This document shows, in pieces, positions 27,501 through 36,500 of a stretch of 64,000 nucleotides of DNA (the first letter of the stretch is position 1; each line of letters starts with the position of its first letter). A program made the translations under genes and the position numbers. The notes beneath the pieces were generated by a model. That model worked only from the letters and a program-made list of their open reading frames with translations. It was not told the DNA's origin and ran no database searches. The stretch covers positions 13,076,442 through 13,140,441 of the forward strand of contig NC_064045.1 of the NCBI RefSeq assembly GCF_932526225.1, read 5' to 3'. Source of the stretch: Nematostella vectensis (taxonomy: Eukaryota; Cnidaria; Anthozoa; Actiniaria; Edwardsiidae).

Positions 27501-30500
27501 TATTTTCTGGAAAACTCTCAATATTCTCGGGGATATTTTCGCTGATTGGGGCGGGCGCATTGGGGCGTTCGGCCATTCTTAAATTCTTATTGTAGATGGT
27601 CGCGGCGAGCGGCAAGATGATAAGTCACACAAAGTTTTTTTATTTTTTTTGTATTAACGAACAGACGACGTAGAATAATGGCAATATACTGAAGAAACAA
27701 GTAGATGATTAATCAGTTTGTGAATTCTAATTGAGAATGACTTCAATATTTTCTGTCTTCATGTGGTTTGAAACTTTTGACTTTTGTGTAATGCAGAGAG
27801 CATTCCTTTGTTGTGAAATCTCTGCGTATCCGGTTGTAGTTGAACCAAATTTTCGAAATTAGTAGAAAAAGTGGAACGGACTTACGGTTTTCGGATGGGC
27901 GGTTCGGGTCTAGGGGTCGGCGGACTTGACTGGCCTTTTCTCCTTTGATGGGCTTAGAGCTTCAGGGAAGCTTGACTTGGACTTGACTTGACTGAGGACT
28001 TGGTTGAATCGGCAGGGATTCAGCTTTCCAACAGAAATTCGACTATAGCGGCGTCAGCTCCGCGTGGCGGAGAGATCCGGGAAACTTTGATGAAGTACTC
28101 ACAAATTCCACAAGGCTAGGGTTTTATTGCGTGTAAGAACTTGGTAAGCTTTACAGCAAGTTTGGCCTAGGGCGGCGCTAATTTAAACCCGTGTGAACCC
28201 GTCGAATTTCTGTGAGCCTTAGGGGCTTTACAAGTTTGCTGCGTTTATAAAGCTAAGGTCACGTGATCGCTAGCGTTACATTGATTGGTGACGTAATGAG
28301 ATGACTAAAAATAACTAAGGGGTTATCCATGGCATGCGGATGCCGTTACACTAGCAAAGCACATCATCACATAATTCCCCCGCAAGAATACGAAAAGTGA
28401 CTTTAAGGAGCTCAAAATACTTGAAACAATGCAATCTCAGCATATTACATTCAAAATCATGATCATTTCAGCTGCTTTACACTTAAAGGCCAAAATAATG
28501 CAGTATTGTTGCTAGTGTGTACTAGACTTGTAAAATGTAACAAGATTTTATGAATTTCAGTTAGTTGACATGGTGGCAAATGAAATTTCACCAGGAGGGG
28601 AAGTTAAAAAAAAAGATTTTAGTGTCCAGTGGAGTACAACGACTGTGGTCACAAGTTAACTTGCACCCAGAATACTAGGTTGTTCAAGCTTGTGGGAGCA
28701 TCTACACATTTAAACCCTCTCTCTCTGTCTATCGCTTATTTTTTTTATAAGTACTCAATGTTTGATACATTCACTGTACGTCTGTTGCATTTCGATCACA
28801 CGTGAAACTATTGAGAAAATTAAGTAAAATATATTTAAAATCCCCGGCTTTAAAGTAGAGCCCTGGTATAAAGTGGTTGCCTTGAAGAACAGTTTAAAAT
28901 AACTAAATTACCACGTGATTTAGAAACACAGAGGGGCAAAGTTAGAAGTTCTCAATTTAATTTTGTATCAAGTGAAACTTTGACACTAGTGTTTTAGTTG
29001 CTGTACTTAGCTTATTACAACGCATTCGCATGGGATTCGCATCGAGGCGACAGTGCTTCCCGCGTCTGTGTTTATCGTTTAGCGAACTATAAGTGCGTGT
29101 ATTTTGATATTGAATGTGGCATATCATTTTCAGGGTGTCAAACAGCTCCAAAGAAACGGTTAGGCTGTATATTCGTACTCCACTTCTCGCCGCCATTTCG
29201 TTTCGCATTTTGTGATCGCTTGGCATACAAATACCAAGGGGGAGGGGGTGAGTACTCTTCTGTGATTGGATAATTTCTTTATTTACAAAATGCCTCCAAT
29301 TTTAGTTATGACCCTAACTGGCAAAGAACTTGGTATCGCCTGCTTGCAAGACGCAGCACACGGACGGAACGTTTGTGTGGAGAATCTGTATTGCGGGTGA
29401 TAACGACGGCTATGGGTGGGATTGTTTTAAATCACATGAGGAGTTAAATTCAGGCGAGTACATCAAGGATGACGTCATCTTCATCAAGGCGGTTATCACG
29501 TGATACAATGAAACAGAACACGTGCATTCAAAACATCGCGACACTTTTTAAAAAGTTAACATTTTAAAGTTCAAATTCATTTGAATTAGCGATTCCTCGA
29601 AAACCGGTGGTGACTAAGAAGCCACATATGCCCGCTGTATAAATATATTTTTTAACCTTTAAGATATAGCAATAAATAGCCACCGAAATGCTTACCCTGT
29701 GTGTGTGATCTTGTCATATTTTTTTAGGTTTTCCAGCTTTATACACCTTTTTCATCATATTTTAAATGCTCAAATCATGTCTTGTAGTGAATCAATTTAC
29801 TTCTGTGCAACAAATAGCTTATACACCTATGTTATGGACCAGTTTTGTACAATTCTCCCCTTACATTAGATTCCCTCAAAAGGGGGGGGGGCGTAGGTAC
29901 CCGCCCCCCCCCCCCCAAAAAAAGGCAATTGTAAAAATCGACTTAAAGGTACATGTCTAGTATAGATGTTTTATTACATAAATAATACATCACATTGTGA
30001 TAAATAGAGGGTGCAATTAACTGACAGGTACTCCCCCGATAATTTTAATTGCTTTGTTTTAAGATGTTTCAGTTAGGATCATGTCTTAATGACATCACAA
30101 TTATGCACATCACCTACCCAACGGTTGTCATAGAGATGAATGCCCACCAAAATCCTTCCCACCATCCTTTGGCAAAATCCCGAGGAAACTCTTCAGAGTT
30201 GCCGAGGCTCTCCTGAAAATGTCAAAATGCATTTAAATCTATAATTTGAATTGAAAACATCTACAATCGTACAGTTTCATATTCTCCATCCTATTTATTC
30301 TTTTATTTAATGTTTTCAATAATTTATTTAGAGACTAGAGACTTTCATCTCGTTATACAAATAGAAAATAAGACTAAGTAATAAGTGTGATTTGGGTTCG
30401 ATTACGCACTCGAGGTCTCAGTAATGTATGACAGAAACTCGTTACAGGGAATCTTCTGGGAACTCTCGTCTTCCGTTATTCAAATTAACGGAATTGAATA

Positions 30501-33500
30501 CAGTGCTTTTTTATTGGTCACCCCTTGCGGTGGGGTTGCGTGAATGGAAGCCGCCTCAGTGCTGGCCAATGAAAACGCTTCAACTATTTTGAATCACGGA
30601 TTTCCCAAAAAGTTCGCAGAATATTGACAATGCAGTCACTAAATTTCGCACAGGATTTGATTTTGGATAAAATTCACACGAATATCCTCCCCTCGCATGC
30701 ATTTTAAATCGAGACGAAATACTTCGGCAATAAAAAGTCTATAAGGGACGGACCATTTAACTTTTGAGGGGGGGGGGGTGATTTCATGTGAGCAAGATAT
30801 ATATTTTTTTCTTTTCTTCTTGGCTATTGGGCAGGGTTTTTTTTACAGAGGTGCATTATTTTTTTTTGGTGCATTTGTGGTGCACGATTTTCTTTCTTGT
30901 AAAAATGGCTTGCGAATTTTATTTTCAGTATCATTTCCCCCCTCCCCCCACCTCAAAAGTTAAATGGCCCGTCTCTTAAAAGAAGCTAGTTATATTTCTC
31001 GCCATGATTTTCTTGCGCGATACTCACAAAGACCCACATGGCCATGCCGGCCATTGAAGTGCAGATGATCGACAGAGCAAGCAAGGGCCAGGAGCTTAAG
31101 ATGGTTTCCAGGCAGGTTTGTACCGGATCTTGCTGTCCAGGAATCACCAACAACATCGAACCAGGGTGCTCAAGCAATCCAATGAAAAGCTTGTTGTAGA
31201 CTTTCTGGATGCCTGAACAGTGTGAAATGTTAATCTTCCGATCGATAACAAGAGAAGAAGGTTCTTTATTCCATTTAACCATTTAGGTATCTCGCAGGCA
31301 TGCTGAGACCATTTGAAGGCATGCTGCACGAGACACTTGGCAAGAGAATGTAGAACGTTTGTTTTACCGTTGGTAATAACCAACATCAACTTAAACATCC
31401 TTTAAACTTGTGATTAATTGTGTCCTTCTCTATGATTTGATGCCGAAAAAAGTTTAAGAAGGACGACAATGAATTTCGGTTTTATTGTTACAGTGCACCA
31501 AGCGCTACCGTGGCCACCTTGGCAGTTTGAAAAATCAGCCAATAAGGATGTGAGAAACGTACTATCTGATACGACGCGCGCTACCGTGGCCACCTTGACA
31601 GTTTTGTGAAGTAAGCCAATAAGGATGTGAGAAACGTGCTATCTGATACGACGCGCGCTACCGTAGCCACCTTGGCAGTTTTGTGAAGTAAGCCAATAAG
31701 GATGTGAGAAACGTGCTATCTGATACGACGCGCGCTACCGTGGCCACCTTGACAGTTTTGTGAAGTAAGCCAATAAGGATGTGAGAAACGTGCTATCTGA
31801 TACGACGCGCGCTACCGTGGCCACCTTGGCAGTTTGTAAAATCATCCAATAAGGATGTGAAAAACGTATGACAGTTTAGGTAATAAGCCAATAAGGATGC
31901 GAGCAACGTGCTATTTGATTGACATGGACTTCATGTCTCATGATGGACTTCAGTAACGGACTGTCAATCAAATAGGAATTCTCGAATACTAATTGGCTAA
32001 CTATCTTTAAAATTTGTCTCGTGGCCACGGTAGCGCGTGTCGCATGGTTAACTTTTGTCTCGGTGGCCACGGTAGCGCGCGTCGCATGGTTAATTTGTCT
32101 CGGTGGCCACGGTTGCGCGTGTTGCATGGTTTACTTTGTCTCGTTGGCCATGGTAAGGCTCTAACGCTAATATAAAACCACTATTGAAAATTCATATCAC
32201 CTTGTTTAGCCACAACAGGGAAGACGAAATCCGTGGAGCTGGTGCCATTGAGGGCGTCAAACAGACCGCTGTCGTTGCTGATCCGTGTGACGTCATACAC
32301 AGTTTTTGGTCGGCATTCGAGTGATAGAGGGCATCCGTATGCTTTAACGGCCAGCTCATCCATGATTAAGCTAAACATCCCGTAACCATGGTTGGATGTG
32401 TTTTTGATGTATGGAGGTCTGTCGTGGTTATGTTTAAATGGTGCCGTTAGCATATACCGATGCTCATATTATTTTAGCAAGAACCTGTTTTAGAAAAAGA
32501 TTTGTTGCGCAACCATTTCCTAATAAGGGTCTTTTTGGTAATTTTTATATCACTTTTAAAAATGGCCCAACACTTCAAGAGAACGAGGCCATTGTGGGGA
32601 TGGGGGAATGCTAGCGACGGGGAAGAGGGGGTAAACCAATGGTGGCTCGATATTCAATTACTCTTCTTGTACTACCTACCTGTCCAGAATCGCTATTCTG
32701 AGGGTTTTAGGACATGTGCATCCCACGAGACAGAAACGGCACAAGACGACTCCAAACGCAAAGGTGATGATGCGAGGGATTGCGGCGAGCGTCATCGCTT
32801 AGTATTGAGAATAAAAGATACTTGTGGTCAGTGACGGATCAGAGGGGGAATAACCCTCATTAGTATAGAAAACTCGGGAACCTCGCAAGAACAAGCGATT
32901 TGATTGGTTGAGAAACTCGATAAAGTGCAATATACACCTTCTAGGGGGTAGATATATTTTCCTGCGCCCCGAAAGCAAGCAAAATGGCGGGTGTAACAGA
33001 CGATTTGCTAGTGTTTCCGAAAAGAAAAATTGCTCTGAAGCTCGTTTTAAATACTAAAACAATTCGATACCATTGTGTAGTTCCAGAAAATATCCATAAC
33101 CCCCCCCCCCCCCCCCCCCATTAAGGGGGTATGACCTCCCACCCCTCTGGAATTTCCAACCTCCTGGAAAAATATAAAAACAGTGAAAGTTAAGGAAAAA
33201 GGGCATTTTACCCTCCCCCCTCCACTATGGAAATTCCTTTGAACCCCCCACCCACCCTCCGGAATTTCCTGTTCCCTACATAGGGGGGGGGGATAGATAT
33301 TTTCTGAAGCTACAAATTTCCATTTCGCCACTATCCACCTCAATATGATGGAAATGGCATAATTGTAATGATATATATTTTCAGAAGCTACAAATTTCCA
33401 TTTCGTCACTATCCACCTCAATATGATGGAAATGGCATAGATGTAAATTATCCATACACTTAGAATGACATAAGTAGGATACAAGACCATGGATGCAAAT

Positions 33501-36500
33501 GTTACTATTTTGTCTGCTAAATGAAACACTCTTGTATATTGTTGTTTCTCGAAGAGTGGATTTTTTTAATTGATATAGTTTTGCTTTTGACTGCGTGATA
33601 TTGGAAAGCTTTCTACGTTTTCAAACTATCAAAATAGTGTTTGACATTTACTTTTTGCGAGATTAGAATGTTTGTAAAAGAGTTCAAAGCGGGTTCATTA
33701 TCGATTCTTTGAGAAAACTGGAAAAAAATAAAAATAGTTTTTTTTTTTACCTGAGTAGTGTTTGGAATTCGCAGCTTGGCGACGAGGGGCAAGCTTTTAT
33801 ACTTGATTCTGGGCGGTTAAGGAAATTAAGTGTGAAAATTTTGTTCTGGCCTTACCTCAGTTCAGGTTGAACCCAAAGGTATAATTGTGTCGTTTTCTAG
33901 ACATGGATACCTTTTCCTGTAACTATTTATTTCTACTTACCCAGTCGACGAACCTTAAAAAACCGAGTTCATTTGTCAACAAGACAACGCTATGTTTGAA
34001 TGCACTCTTATGACGATGGTTTTAATGTTAATGGGAATTTGAATGAATAACAATTATTATTTCATCTCATGTAAAAGGTTAACACTCTTTGTTTGTGAAT
34101 ATATACCTATTCATAGGCTACTATAGATCAAAAAAGGAGGGGAAAAAAGTATTCTTGTTTTCTTAAGTTTCTAAGAATTTTTATAAGAAGTTATTTAAAG
34201 GCATTGCAGTAGTTTCAATTGGAAAATTTATAGCGGTCAATAATCACCTCTCGCGTACTCCGCGTAGTCTATTAAAGATTTATAAGGATATCTCAAGCAT
34301 TAACATACAAGACAATAAAACTTCAAAACTAGAATACAGATTGTTTTTTTTTTTTGCCAGCTGTTTCCATTGTAGGTTGTGCTGTAAAGTTCTGAAGTAA
34401 TAACTTTATTCATGCATAGTCCTACCTCTCTATTGTTACATTTTAAACATGGAAACTAAGTTGCCATGGATGTGTTTTTTGATAACTTTTTCAATTTCGG
34501 TCCTATAGTGTGTTACTATACCAAACTAGTTTGGATTGATAAGTTATCTAATATAGTGCGGTCCCAGTTAAGGTCCACCCCCTCCCCTCGGAGTAAATGG
34601 GAAATTCAGTAGGGTATTCAAGGATCCCACCATTTCCTATCTGACGGGTCCAAACAAATTCAGCAAACCAGAATCTATAGTAAAAGATCGAACAAGGAAT
34701 CCTTGAATATTCTAATATTTATTCGGATAATTTATTTCCCAATATTGAATAGAAAATCACAAATGGTAACGGACTAAGGCTCTTCAACGGTTATTTATTA
34801 GGGGCGTCAGTTTTACTGGATAATTACGTTATCCTAATCTGCCTATATTGAATAAGAATATGCTTGGAAGTTCTGTTTTTAGGATAAATTCCAACAAAAT
34901 AATGAGAAATTCCGTTTACGCTTTCGCTTGCGTCCTAGTGAGAACCAGCATTTTAGCCATCCGTAAAAGGCTGTTTCTCACAAATGGTCCTCCGTATTTT
35001 CTAGCGATTTTCTCGGAAGTGCTCCTAAATTTACCCTTTTTTGGGGGTGCTCTCAAGCTCGTAGAGGCCTTAAGGTCTGACCAGTCTGGTGCTTTACCTG
35101 CCATAAGAGGCCTTAAGATGTGCCCAGTCTGGTGCTTTACCTGCCATAAGAGGCCTTTAGATGTGCCTAGTCTGGTGCTTTACCTGCCATAAGAGGCCTT
35201 GAAGGTGTGCCTAGTCTGGTGCTTTACCTGCCATAAGATGCCTTAAGGTGTGCCTAGTCTGGTACCTTACCTGCCATAAGAGGCCTTGAAGGTGTGCCTA
35301 GTCTGGTGCCTCACCTGCCATAAGAGGCCTTAAGGTGTGCCTAGTCTGGTACCTTACCTGCCATAAGAGGCCTTGAAGTGGTGCCTAGTCTGGTGCTTCA
35401 CCTGCCATAAGAGGCCTTGAAGGTGTGCCTAGTCTGGTACCTCACCTGCCATAAGAGGCCTTTAGATGTGCCCAGTCTGGTGCTTCACCTGCCATAAGAG
35501 GCCTTGAAGTGGTGCCTAGTCTGGTACCTTACCTGCCATAAGAGGCCTTGAAGGTGTGCCTAGTCTGGTGCCTTACCTGCCATAAGAGGCCTTAAGGTGT
35601 GCCTAGTCTGGTGCCTTACCTGCAATAAGAGGTATGAAGGTGTGCCTAGTCTGGTGCTTTACCTGCCATAAGATGCCTTGAAGGTGTGTCTAGTCTGGTA
35701 CCTTACCTGCCATAAGAGGCCTTGAAGGTGTGCCTAGTCTGGTGCCTTACCTGCCATAAGATGCCTTAAGGTGTGCCTAGTCTGGTACCTTACCTGCCAT
35801 AAGAGACCTTGAAGGTGTGCCTAGTCTGGTGCTTTACCTGCCATAAGAGGCCTTGAAGTGGTGCCTAGTCTGGTGCTTCACCTGCCATAAGAGGCCTTGA
35901 AGGTGTGCCTAGTCTGGTGCCTCACCTGCCATAAGAGGCCTTAAGGTGTGCCTAGTCTGGTACCTTACCTGCCATAAGAGGCCTTGAAGTGGTGCCTAGT
36001 CTGGTGCTTCACCTGCCATAAGAGGCCTTGAAGGCGTGCCTAGTCTGGTGCCTCACCTGCCATAAGAGGCCTTTAGATGTGCCCAGTCTGGTGCCTCACC
36101 TGCCATAAGAGGCCTTTAGATGTGCCCAGTCTGGTGCTTCACCTGCCATAAGAGGCCTTGAAGTGGTGCCTAATCTGGTACCTTACCTGCCATAAGAGGC
36201 CTTAAGGTGTGCCTAGTCTGGTGCCTTACCTGCCATAAGAGGCCTTGAAGGTGTGCCTAGTCTGGTGCCTTACCTGCCATAAGAGGCCTTGAAGGTGTGT
36301 CTAGTCTGGTACCTTACCTGCCATAAGAGGCCTTAAGATGTGCCTAGTCTGGTGCTTTACCTGCCATAAGAGGCCTTGAAGGTGTGCCTAGTCTGGTGCC
36401 TTACCTGCCATAAGATGCCTTAAGGTGTGCCTAGTCTGGTGCTTTACCTGCCATAAGAGGCCTTGAAGTGGTGCCTAGTCTGTTGCTTCACCTGCCATAA

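Larger units (their letters stand above)
16943..28350 (-). mobile_element. BEL/Pao LTR retrotransposon, with a LINE inserted
   Basis: An 11.4-kb element with 307-bp LTRs at both ends, a 5-bp target duplication CTAGC (16938-16942 and 28351-28355), and gag and pol on the minus strand. The LTRs start TGTAACGG and end CCGCTATA in element orientation. A purine run (AGGGAAGCAG) precedes the 3' LTR. The two LTRs differ at two positions seen by eye, so insertion was recent. A LINE of about 3.7 kb interrupts the leader just upstream of gag. With the gag frameshifts described separately, this copy is probably not autonomous. Confidence 0.93.
16930..28525. mobile_element. Small TIR element split by the BEL insertion
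   Basis: TCTGGTGCACACTAGC ends at the left BEL junction. The right junction resumes CTAGCAAAGC and, about 150 bp on, reads TTGCTAGTGTGTACTAGA. Skipping the BEL element and one CTAGC leaves 18-bp terminal inverted repeats (TCTGGTGCACACTAGCAA against TCTAGTACACACTAGCAA) that agree at 16 positions. The BEL element therefore landed in the TIR of an older ~190-bp MITE. A relative may be present at 50529-50700. Confidence 0.6.

Noticed and set aside
32502-32834. 110-codon plus-strand ORF in the iGluR intron
   Set aside because: No domain, no splice partners, and low-complexity boundaries; treated as chance.
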